From assembly GCF_023920225.1 (NCBI RefSeq), contig NZ_CP092587.1, positions 2,294,001 through 2,358,000 on the forward strand: DNA of 64,000 bases, written 5' to 3'. Shown piece by piece: positions 56,841-64,000 of the stretch. The notes under the pieces were generated by a model. The model was not told where the DNA came from and ran no database searches. It saw only the letters and a program-made list of their open reading frames with translations. How positions within the stretch are numbered: the stretch's first letter is position 1; each line of letters begins with the position of its first letter. A program made the translations under genes and the position numbers. This DNA comes from Vibrio gazogenes. Its GTDB lineage: Bacteria > Pseudomonadota > Gammaproteobacteria > Enterobacterales > Vibrionaceae.

Positions 56841-57863
56841 ATGAGACTAAGGTCAATAGCAGTCATTGCATACGGGTTATTATCAGTTGGTTTTTCAGCG
56901 AGTAGTTATGCAAATCTTAAAGACGATATTATTCACCGTGGCACACTAAAGTGTGGTGTTTCAAGCGACAAAATGGGCTTTTCATACATCAATGACCAAG
57001 GTAAATGGTCAGGCATGGATGTGGATTACTGCCGTGCGGTCGCTGCGGCTGTACTCGGTGACCCGGAAAAAGTTGAATACATTACCACAACGTCGAAAAA
57101 CCGCTTCACATCGCTGGCTTCCGGCGAAATTGATATCCTTTCTCGTTCGACAACCTGGACCGTTTCTCGTGATGCCAAACTGGGCGCTGACTTCACCACT
57201 GTCTGGTTTTACGACGGTCAAGGTTTCATGACTCGTAAATCCCTCGGTATCAAATCAGCGGCGGAGCTGAATGGCGCAACGTTTTGTCTGTCCCCCGGGA
57301 CCACGTCTGAGCATAATCTTGCAGACTACTTCAGCGCTCGAGGGCTGACTTATCGTTCCGTTGTATTTGAGAAGACCGAAGAGCTTTACGCGGCATACCA
57401 AAAAGGCCGTTGTGATGCACTCACCAACGATATCACCGGTCTGGCAGCACGCCGTACCCTATTTAAAGATCCAAACAAACATGTCATTCTCCCTGAAGTT
57501 ATTTCCAAAGAACCACTGGGGCCTTACGTCAAACAAGGCGATGACGAATGGCGCGACATCGTCACCATGGTCGGTAACGCGCTTATCGAAGCAGAAGAGT
57601 TAAATGTCACGCAACAAAATGCTGCCAAGCTGGCGAAGTCATCGCCAAAATCTGTGGTTAAACGCCTGCTCGGTACGGAAGGTAGCCTTGGTACAGATTT
57701 AGGCCTCAAACAAGATTGGGCACTGAAAGCGATTCAAGCAACAGGAAATTACGGTGAAATTTTTGCACGCCATGTCGGTGTCAATTCACCCCTGAAATTT
57801 GAACGTGGTGCGAATGCGCTGTACACAAATGGCGGCTTAATGTACTCCCCTCCTTTCCGTTAA
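56841..57863 (+). CDS. aapJ: Amino-acid ABC transporter binding protein (AapJ-like)
   Basis: A periplasmic solute-binding protein of 340 aa. The signal peptide ends in SASSYA, and the mature part begins LKDDIIHRGTLKCGV, as in AapJ/GltI-like proteins; the SBP_bac_3 signature MGFSYINDQGKWSGMDVDYC is present. It precedes two permeases and an ATPase of the AapQMP type. AapJQMP of Rhizobium imports a wide range of L-amino acids; the specificity here is inferred. Ribosome site AAAAGGA precedes. Confidence 0.88.
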   Translation: MRLRSIAVIAYGLLSVGFSASSYANLKDDIIHRGTLKCGVSSDKMGFSYINDQGKWSGMDVDYCRAVAAAVLGDPEKVEYITTTSKNRFTSLASGEIDILSRSTTWTVSRDAKLGADFTTVWFYDGQGFMTRKSLGIKSAAELNGATFCLSPGTTSEHNLADYFSARGLTYRSVVFEKTEELYAAYQKGRCDALTNDITGLAARRTLFKDPNKHVILPEVISKEPLGPYVKQGDDEWRDIVTMVGNALIEAEELNVTQQNAAKLAKSSPKSVVKRLLGTEGSLGTDLGLKQDWALKAIQATGNYGEIFARHVGVNSPLKFERGANALYTNGGLMYSPPFR

Positions 57864-57927
57864 TTCTCTTTAACAGCCAGCCTGCGGTTTCGTGGGCTGA
57901 CACGTCATGGACAGGTTGGAATTACAC

Positions 57928-59079
57928 ATGAAATTGACCAAAGGAACCCTGATAGATTGGGGCCAGCAAGCCCTGCTCTTAATCACGGTAACGCTCTTAT
58001 TTTGGTACTTAGGTACCAATGCTGCTGAAAATATTGCCAAACTCGGCATTACCACTGGCTTCGACTTTCTCGATGAGCGTGCAGGTTACGACATCTCGTT
58101 TAGCCTGATTGATTACAGCCAAAATGATACTTACTTAACGGCCTACTATGTCGGGGTCGCCAACACACTGCTTGTGTCATTTTTAAGCATCATTCTGGCG
58201 ACGGTGATTGGCTTTATTATCGGGGTTGGTCGCGTATCGAATAACTGGGTGGTCAATCGCCTATGCCGTTCATACGTAGAATTGATCCGTAACGTGCCTC
58301 TCGTGGTTCAGCTCGTTTGGTGGTATGCCATATTTCTAAGCTTGCCGGCGGTTCGTAACAGTATTCAGCTCGGCGATAATATCTACCTTTCTAACCGTGG
58401 CTTGGCGATTCCTCACTTATCATTCTCTGGCTGGGGAGGATATGTGTTTCTCGCGCTGCTGGTCTCATGTTGTGTCGCCTTTTGTTATCGCAAAATGGTG
58501 ATCAAAAAAGTTCAGTGGGTCGGATTTACCCCAGTGTTGTGGCCTCGGCTACTCGCTATCATCGTGTCATTACCCTTGTTGGTGGTGCTCGTGACTTTGC
58601 TCTCGGGCAACTTCGATTACAGCACACCCAAGCTGACCGGATTTAATTTCCAAGGCGGCATGATCGTGATTCCAGAGCTGGTCGCGTTGTGGATTGCGCT
58701 CTCTGTTTACAGTGCGAGTTACATTGCGGAAATTGTCCGCGGTTGTATTCAGTCAGTCGCCAAAGGTCAGCATGAAGCAGGCAAAGCACTTGGATTTAAT
58801 GATTCAGCCATTATGTGGCAGTTGATTGTTCCACAGGCCATTTATCCGATGGTGCCTCAAATCACCAGTGTCTACCTGAACATCATTAAGAACTCATCAT
58901 TGGGGGTCGTCATCGGCTTCATGGAACTGGTGTCTTCTACCGGCGGTACCACCTTAAACAATACCGGTCAGGCCATTGAGTGCATTCTCATTGTCATGGG
59001 AACATATTGTGTATTCAGTCTGGTAACCAGCTTATTGATGAACTGGTACAACTCACACGTTGCGGTAGGGAGGAAATAA
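57928..59079 (+). CDS. aapQ: Amino-acid ABC permease (AapQ-like)
   Basis: A 383-aa inner-membrane permease of the HAAT/PAAT type starting at ATG 57928 (MKLTKGTLID). The cytoplasmic EAA loop reads GQHEAGKALGFNDSAIMWQL and the C-terminal TM block follows. It has the long N-terminal extension between the first and second helix typical of the AapQ/BztB branch, rather than the short GltK/HisQ form. It is 64 bases after aapJ and two bases before aapM. Confidence 0.88.
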   Translation: MKLTKGTLIDWGQQALLLITVTLLFWYLGTNAAENIAKLGITTGFDFLDERAGYDISFSLIDYSQNDTYLTAYYVGVANTLLVSFLSIILATVIGFIIGVGRVSNNWVVNRLCRSYVELIRNVPLVVQLVWWYAIFLSLPAVRNSIQLGDNIYLSNRGLAIPHLSFSGWGGYVFLALLVSCCVAFCYRKMVIKKVQWVGFTPVLWPRLLAIIVSLPLLVVLVTLLSGNFDYSTPKLTGFNFQGGMIVIPELVALWIALSVYSASYIAEIVRGCIQSVAKGQHEAGKALGFNDSAIMWQLIVPQAIYPMVPQITSVYLNIIKNSSLGVVIGFMELVSSTGGTTLNNTGQAIECILIVMGTYCVFSLVTSLLMNWYNSHVAVGRK

Positions 59080-59081
59080 AC

Positions 59082-60167
59082 ATGCAAAGTAAAACGACCA
59101 TGGCATATATTGAACCTCGCCCGGCCATTGAGATGAAAGCCGGATGGAAAGCATGGTGTCATCAAAACTTGTTCTCTTCAGTATTCAATACTTGTCTAAC
59201 CGTTATCGGCTTACTGTTTGTGGTGTGGCTGGTCCCGACCCTGCTGAATTGGTTTATTTTTGATGCCACGTTTGTCGGAACATCCCAAGCGGACTGTGTC
59301 TCTGGCGGTGCCTGCTGGCTCCCCGTGGTAAACCGGATCGAGCTATTCACCTACGGCATGTATCCCGAGGCTCAACAATGGCGCGTCGATGTTGCCTTTG
59401 GTTTGGCGGCAATCGCAATACCGATGCTGTACATCAAGCGTTTCAATAAACTCGTGATGCTTTGTTATATCGCGGTGCTGCCGTTTGCCATGTGGATGTT
59501 GCTTAAAGGCGGAATGTTCGGTTTAGAGACAATCTCGACCACCAAGTTCGCCGGTATGATGCTGACACTGTTTTTGGCTATTTTCGGCATGGTGTTCGCC
59601 CTTCCGCTTGGCATCTTACTCGCTTTGGGACGTCGCTCGAAACGTCCGGTGATCCATTGGCTCAGTGTGGCTTATATCGAATTGGTACGCTCTGTTCCTG
59701 TCATCACCTTGCTGTTTATGGCTTCGCTCATGATTCAGTTGTTCTTGCCACCGGGTCAACAGTTCGATGTGTTGCTGCGGGTTGTCGCTGTTCTGGTGCT
59801 GTTCACTGCGGCATATATGGCAGAGACGATTCGCGGCGGGCTTCAGTCGATTCCTCAAGGGCAGTTTGAAGCAGCTCAGGCACTTGGTTTCAGTTACTGG
59901 AGAATGATGGGGCAAATCATTCTGCCGCAAGTGTTGAAAAACTCGATTCCATCGTTGCTCAATCAATTCGTCGGTATTTTAAAAGAGACCACGCTGGTGA
60001 TGATCGTCGGTGTGTTAGACATTGTCGGCGTGGCATCCAGTACCCTCTCCAATGCGAAATGGGTCGGATTAGAAAATGAAATGTACGCATTTCTGGCTGT
60101 CTTTTTCTTTATCTGCTGTTTTTCACTGTCTCAATACGCGACTCATTTAGAACGCCGCTTAAAATAA
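59082..60167 (+). CDS. aapM: Amino-acid ABC permease (AapM-like)
   Basis: A 361-aa partner permease. I use ATG 59082 (MQSKTTMAYIEPRP), preceded by GGGAGGAAATAAAC; the longer frame upstream runs into aapQ. The EAA loop reads GQFEAAQALGFSYWRMMGQI. AapM/BztC-type permeases pair with AapQ in one transporter. It is followed by 24 bases and the ATPase gene. Confidence 0.88.
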   Translation: MQSKTTMAYIEPRPAIEMKAGWKAWCHQNLFSSVFNTCLTVIGLLFVVWLVPTLLNWFIFDATFVGTSQADCVSGGACWLPVVNRIELFTYGMYPEAQQWRVDVAFGLAAIAIPMLYIKRFNKLVMLCYIAVLPFAMWMLLKGGMFGLETISTTKFAGMMLTLFLAIFGMVFALPLGILLALGRRSKRPVIHWLSVAYIELVRSVPVITLLFMASLMIQLFLPPGQQFDVLLRVVAVLVLFTAAYMAETIRGGLQSIPQGQFEAAQALGFSYWRMMGQIILPQVLKNSIPSLLNQFVGILKETTLVMIVGVLDIVGVASSTLSNAKWVGLENEMYAFLAVFFFICCFSLSQYATHLERRLK

Positions 60168-60191
60168 TGCCCCTTTAGGAGAAGTCCCTAC

Positions 60192-60926
60192 ATGGAAGTC
60201 ATCAGCACCAAAAATTTAAATAAGTGGTACGACTCATATCATGCGCTACGCGATATTAATCTCAGCGTGAAAAAAGGTGAGCGTATCGTTATCTGCGGCC
60301 CTTCTGGTTCAGGGAAATCAACGCTGATCCGTTGTATCAACCAGTTGGAAAAACACCAATCCGGTGCGCTCAATGTTTTCGGTCAGGTCGTCAGTGACAC
60401 CCCCAAAGACCTGATCGAACTGCGCAAGCAAGTCGGAATGTGTTTTCAATCGTTCAACCTGTTTCCTCACCTGACCGTTCTGGAAAACTGTGTATTACCG
60501 CAGACTGCAAACTTAGGTACGAAAGAGTCGGTTGCGATTGATAAAGCATTAAGTTTGCTGAAAAAAGTCAAAATCGTCGAGCAAGCGAACAAATATCCAA
60601 GCCAACTCTCCGGAGGACAGCAGCAACGTGTCGCGATTGCCCGCGCACTTTGTATGAATCCTGAAATCATGCTGTTTGATGAACCAACCTCCGCGCTCGA
60701 CCCGGAAATGATCGCTGAAGTGCTTGATGTCATGACCGATCTTGCCAGCGAAGGAATGACCATGCTGTGCGTGACACATGAAATGGGCTTTGCGCGCAAA
60801 GTCGCTGACCGGGTCATCTTTATGGACCAGGGGCAGATCGTTGAAGAAAACAACCCTGAAGCATTCTTCTCTGCGCCCAAATCACCTCGTACGCGCGAGT
60901 TTCTTAATCAGTTGATCCACCACTAA
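60192..60926 (+). CDS. aapP: Amino-acid ABC transporter ATPase (AapP-like)
   Basis: A 244-aa ABC ATPase. The Walker A motif is GPSGSGKST, the signature is [12 protein letters not shown] and the Walker B is [12 protein letters not shown]; the H-loop VTHEMGF is intact. It is the last transporter gene of the operon, and the asparaginase gene follows after eight bases. The LysR regulator upstream is the likely controller. Confidence 0.92.
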   Translation: MEVISTKNLNKWYDSYHALRDINLSVKKGERIVICGPSGSGKSTLIRCINQLEKHQSGALNVFGQVVSDTPKDLIELRKQVGMCFQSFNLFPHLTVLENCVLPQTANLGTKESVAIDKALSLLKKVKIVEQANKYPSQLSGGQQQRVAIARALCMNPEIMLFDEPTSALDPEMIAEVLDVMTDLASEGMTMLCVTHEMGFARKVADRVIFMDQGQIVEENNPEAFFSAPKSPRTREFLNQLIHH

Positions 60927-60934
60927 GGATGTCT

Positions 60935-61864
60935 ATGTTAAACGAATATTCTATCGCCATTCACGGCGGCGCAGGTGCAATGTCTAAGGGGAAGCTAACC
61001 CCTGAACAAGAATTAGAAATTACAACTGTATTAAAAAACATCATCGAAGACGGTTTAGCAAGCCTGAAAGACGGTGCAAATGCACTGGATGTCGTGCAAA
61101 TTGCAGTCAATATGCTGGAAGATTGCGAGTGGTTTAACGCCGGCAAAGGTGCGGTATTCAATCACGCCGGTAAACATGAACTCGATGCGTCGATCATGTG
61201 CGGCAAAACACTTGATGCCGGCGCGGTATCAGGCATACGTTACAGCCCGAATCCGATTAATGTCGCCCGTGCGGTGATGGATAACTCCCCTCATGTCTAT
61301 TTGGGCGGTGAAGGCGCAGAGCAGTTTGTTCGCGATATTGGTTTAGTCGAAGTAAACAATACTTACTTCTCTACCGAGATGCGCTATCAACAACTTCAGT
61401 CGGCACTGAAAGCGCAAGAAGTCATTCTCGAACCAACGCAGAACGACTACAAATTCGGTACTGTCGGTGCGGTTGCGCTTGATAAACACGGCAATCTGGC
61501 TGCTGCAACGTCAACCGGCGGTATCACGAACAAGCAATATGGTCGAATTGGCGATTCACCCGTCATTGGTGCTGGGACTTATGCCAACAACCAAACTTGC
61601 GCAGTATCAGCGACAGGCCATGGCGAGCATTTCCTGAAACATGTGGTCGCCCACAATATTTCATCTCGTATGGCACTGGCACACGAAAGCTTAGAGCAAG
61701 CAACCAACCATGTTGTGTTTAAAGACCTGCTCAGCACTGGCGGCACCGGGGGCGTGATTGCGGTCGATAACCAAGGGAACATTGCCCTCCCATTCAACAC
61801 CGAAGGTATGTACCGGGGCTGGGGAGGCTCGAACCAACCTGCACAGTCGAAGATTTACCAATAG
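60935..61864 (+). CDS. Isoaspartyl peptidase / plant-type L-asparaginase
   Basis: An N-terminal nucleophile (Ntn) hydrolase of 309 aa, a precursor that cleaves itself before Thr176 in FGTVGAVAL. The N-terminal half holds IHGGAGAMSKG; TSTGGITNKQ and GTGGTGG-like glycine-rich loops (STGGTGGVIAVD) complete the fold. It hydrolyses isoaspartyl dipeptides or asparagine. I use the ATG at 60935, well spaced from AAGGA; another ATG six bases earlier is possible. It ends the aap operon, so imported amides may be processed here. Confidence 0.9.
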   Translation: MLNEYSIAIHGGAGAMSKGKLTPEQELEITTVLKNIIEDGLASLKDGANALDVVQIAVNMLEDCEWFNAGKGAVFNHAGKHELDASIMCGKTLDAGAVSGIRYSPNPINVARAVMDNSPHVYLGGEGAEQFVRDIGLVEVNNTYFSTEMRYQQLQSALKAQEVILEPTQNDYKFGTVGAVALDKHGNLAAATSTGGITNKQYGRIGDSPVIGAGTYANNQTCAVSATGHGEHFLKHVVAHNISSRMALAHESLEQATNHVVFKDLLSTGGTGGVIAVDNQGNIALPFNTEGMYRGWGGSNQPAQSKIYQ

Positions 61865-61902
61865 CAATCAACTACAGTACAACGTCCAAATCAAAACCAT
61901 GT

Positions 61903-61937
61903 AATCGACGTCAGAGGTCCCTCATCTGACGTCGATT
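61903..61937. terminator. Strong bidirectional hairpin between convergent genes
   Basis: AATCGACGTCAGA and TCTGACGTCGATT form a perfect 13-bp stem with a 9-nt loop. It lies between the asparaginase stop and the convergent racemase stop. T-tracts are weak, so it may work as an mRNA 3' stabiliser rather than a strict terminator. Confidence 0.75.
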
Positions 61938-61977
61938 GATTCGAGAAATGCCCATTCCCCAGAGCTTCGCTTTGCGG

Positions 61978-63117
61978 TTAGTGCTGCGCCAACGGACCAA
62001 TGTCCTGTGATGCTGAGCCCAGAGCAATCGTTCCTCTTGACCCATTTATTTTGTAGTCATGATGAAACGCTTTATGCACTGAGCTTGAAGACATCGCTGA
62101 CAAAACCGCACTGTAATCGAGTCCGAATTGGACGTTCTTTCCGACGATTAAAGATGTTTTAGACGTTTCAAGAATCAAATGATCGCTGCTCGACGAGACG
62201 ATGTTCATATCATCGGGAGGGTGAAGCCCGGTGATACAAACGTCCTGACGCCCCAACGCGAGAATTGCCTGTGAAACGATGCCCCGGTCGTGAAGGTTTT
62301 CTTTTTCGCCAAACGCATTCGCACCTCGATGCCCCCATGGCAACGACGGTTTAATTTTGGCTTCGATGACCTCGGCAGTTAATGTGATGGCATCTGTGTA
62401 TAACCCGACGATCTGATTTTGTTCGACAGGCACACAACCGAGAAAAATGGCTTCCCCGACTCGTAAGTTATTTACACGGGTGCCACCTTGATGATCCAGC
62501 ACCCAATTAATTGAAGAGGAATTTCCGGCTGAAATAATGTCAAGGGTGATGCCGAATGTCGCTTCGATTCCATCAGCGAGATCAGAAAGAAGCTGCATGT
62601 TTTTATCATCAGGAGCGACACCATAGCGACACGAAAAATTCGCGCCGATACCTTTGATAATAATATTGGGTAAAAGAATGACCTTTCGTATAAAGCCGAT
62701 GACGTCATTCGGCATAATACCTTCTCTCAAATCCCCAAGTTCAACCATGATAATGACACCATGCTTGATATTTAACTGCTTTGCCACACGAGAAAGCTGC
62801 TGAATCACTTGGAATTCAGTATTCAGAGTGATATCACAATACGCGACAACATCTGCAATTTGGCTCAACATTGGCGTACGGATTAACATTTTCGGCACTG
62901 TAATTCCGCCTTGTACCATTCTTTGTATGTTTTCGACTCTGGAATCGGCCAGCATACTTGCACCAGCATCAATAAGAACGCGAGCAATGATCGGGTGACC
63001 CAAACAAGACTTTGTGACTGGGGTAACTGAAACATTTTTTAAAGCGAGTTGTTCAATAATAAGCTGGGCATTGTGATGAATTTTAAAACAATCAATGTCT
63101 AGCTTGGGGTAACTCAC
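61978..63117 (-). CDS. Alanine-racemase-like PLP enzyme (amino acid racemase)
   Basis: A fold-type III PLP enzyme of the ornithine/YhfX-like racemase group, 379 aa. The PLP lysine is near the N-terminus in VTPVTKSCLGHP (Lys36); later strands VIIMVELGDLREGI and GANFSCRYG are family features. I chose GTG at 63117: GTGA overlaps the DgcN stop, the usual coupling, and the longer frame to 63147 reads into the upstream gene. The substrate amino acid is unknown. It is transcribed with the DgcN gene. Confidence 0.82.
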   Translation of the reverse strand: MSYPKLDIDCFKIHHNAQLIIEQLALKNVSVTPVTKSCLGHPIIARVLIDAGASMLADSRVENIQRMVQGGITVPKMLIRTPMLSQIADVVAYCDITLNTEFQVIQQLSRVAKQLNIKHGVIIMVELGDLREGIMPNDVIGFIRKVILLPNIIIKGIGANFSCRYGVAPDDKNMQLLSDLADGIEATFGITLDIISAGNSSSINWVLDHQGGTRVNNLRVGEAIFLGCVPVEQNQIVGLYTDAITLTAEVIEAKIKPSLPWGHRGANAFGEKENLHDRGIVSQAILALGRQDVCITGLHPPDDMNIVSSSSDHLILETSKTSLIVGKNVQFGLDYSAVLSAMSSSSVHKAFHHDYKINGSRGTIALGSASQDIGPLAQH

Positions 63118-64000
63118 CTTTGCTCTGCCATTTTCTTTTCCAGCCAAGGATAGGTCGATAATACCATTTGCAACAGCTGTTCTTTCGGTTGAGATAAGGG
63201 ATCAGTCACAGGTAGGCCAAGCTCAGCCGAGTAGGCACTTATTTCGGAAATAATTTCATCCGCAGACATGTCTTCATGATTTAGTGTTAACCCGATCACG
63301 GTGGTATTTGAGAACGACTCTATCAGGTTAATTTCAACGGCAGCAGAAGAGATTGGCATATCTGGGAAATCCACATGATACCTCCGTTTAGGAGCATGCT
63401 GTAAAATAACACTGGTTGGGCAACTGCCGCGCAAGATAAAAGAACTGGTAGAAAATGCAGGATGACTCAATGCTCCCTGTCCTTCAATGATGATGATGTC
63501 AGGGTTCTCGACTTCATAGGCTTTCACAATGACCGCTTCTAATTCACCGGCACAGAACTGGGAAGGCACCGCGTCTAATGCCACACAATAAGGTGCGCCT
63601 TGTATAATGCCCGTTTGCCCCGTGGCTATCATCACGACATTGAGGCCTTTATTGCTTAACTCATTGGCCAATATGGTCGCGGTCGTTCGTTTCCCCAATG
63701 CGCAGTCTGTCCCCATGACTGCAATTCTTGGGCACTTCACACTATGTATTTTTCCGCTAAATAATTGCAGGTCTTTTTTGTTTTTGGGTTTGCGAATATC
63801 AAGAATATGCACATTATTTTTTAGGCTGGCTTCACGAAAGATAGGATCGTCATTTAAAAATTCATGTACGCCATTCACAATATTCATGTTGAGCGAGATG
63901 GCGTTGAGAATAATTTGCTTTTCTCCATCGGAAAATAAACCCTGTGATGGCGCTATTCCAAAAATAAAGTAATCAGGAACAGTTTCCGCATGAATAAGGG
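63114..64000 (-). CDS. DgcN-like DUF1611 protein (5' end outside the window)
   Basis: This gene is open to the end of the window, so its start lies beyond it; an ATG at 63887 is internal because the upstream codons keep the family pattern (IAPSQGLFSDGEKQII before NGVHEFLNDDP). The P-loop GTDCALGKRTTA and IIEGQGALSHPA mark the DUF1611 family, which includes DgcN of the D-glutamate catabolic pathway. It is the first gene of a two-gene unit with the racemase. The product's reaction here is not shown by the sequence. Confidence 0.8.
   Translation of the reverse strand, partial: LIHAETVPDYFIFGIAPSQGLFSDGEKQIILNAISLNMNIVNGVHEFLNDDPIFREASLKNNVHILDIRKPKNKKDLQLFSGKIHSVKCPRIAVMGTDCALGKRTTATILANELSNKGLNVVMIATGQTGIIQGAPYCVALDAVPSQFCAGELEAVIVKAYEVENPDIIIIEGQGALSHPAFSTSSFILRGSCPTSVILQHAPKRRYHVDFPDMPISSAAVEINLIESFSNTTVIGLTLNHEDMSADEIISEISAYSAELGLPVTDPLSQPKEQLLQMVLSTYPWLEKKMAEQR

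Noticed and set aside
1..64000. CRISPR array or rRNA genes
   Set aside because: No regularly spaced repeats and no rRNA-like sequence were noticed anywhere in the window.

Overview
The window reads as a chromosomal segment of a Vibrio or close relative. The fatty-acid cluster has the gammaproteobacterial order yceD-rpmF-plsX-fabH-fabD-fabG-acpP-fabF, followed by pabC-mltG-tmk-holB-tatD-ptsG. It also carries an OmpK-type Tsx-family porin, yejK/yejL/yejM, an RNase E with a long leader, and tiny YnhF and MetS proteins. Species assignment is inference from gene content and protein resemblance only.

Layout. 1-6.1 kb: pyruvate kinase 3' end, patatin-like phospholipase with YnhF, an NSS transporter with its MetS small subunit, a small barrel-like secreted protein, and ptsG. 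6.5-17 kb: tatD, holB, tmk, mltG, pabC and the fab/pls/rpmF/yceD cluster, all on the minus strand. 17-34.9 kb: maf, rluC, rne, a SulP transporter, adhE, a voltage-gated-type channel, asd, a 265-bp MITE-like repeat, ompK, yejK, yejL, yejM, then tRNA-Pro(GGG) and tRNA-Ser(UGA).

35.24-46.20 kb is a genomic island in the 3' end of tRNA-Ser, bounded by 56-bp direct repeats (one mismatch). It carries two tyrosine recombinases, two related MobV-like relaxase genes (one with its histidines lost, one a pseudogene with an intact motif), an internally duplicated protein, and the most interesting locus of the window. That locus is a promoter followed by a hairpin-rich non-coding stretch, a small helical protein, an XRE regulator overlapping a retron-like reverse transcriptase, then a separately promoted 52-aa peptide and a 682-aa protein with a C39/papain-like cysteine protease core. 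I interpret this as a retron-like anti-phage module with a cysteine-protease effector. Sequence supports the RT, regulator and protease fold. The msr-msd RNA, the effector role and the role of the 52-aa peptide are inference.

46.4-56 kb is accessory: an IS3 OrfA remnant, a DUF2956-like protein, a TetR/MFS efflux pair with a perfect 14-bp inverted-repeat operator, an AT-rich methyltransferase, a periplasmic binding protein, an unrecognised 498-aa protein, a lipoprotein/membrane protein pair, and two copies of a 96-bp hairpin repeat. 55.8-64 kb: a LysR regulator divergent from an aapJQMP-like amino-acid ABC transporter plus an isoaspartyl peptidase/asparaginase, converging on a racemase-DgcN pair. 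These look like a uptake and processing unit for amino acids, perhaps including D-amino acids. The window cuts pyk and the DgcN gene.
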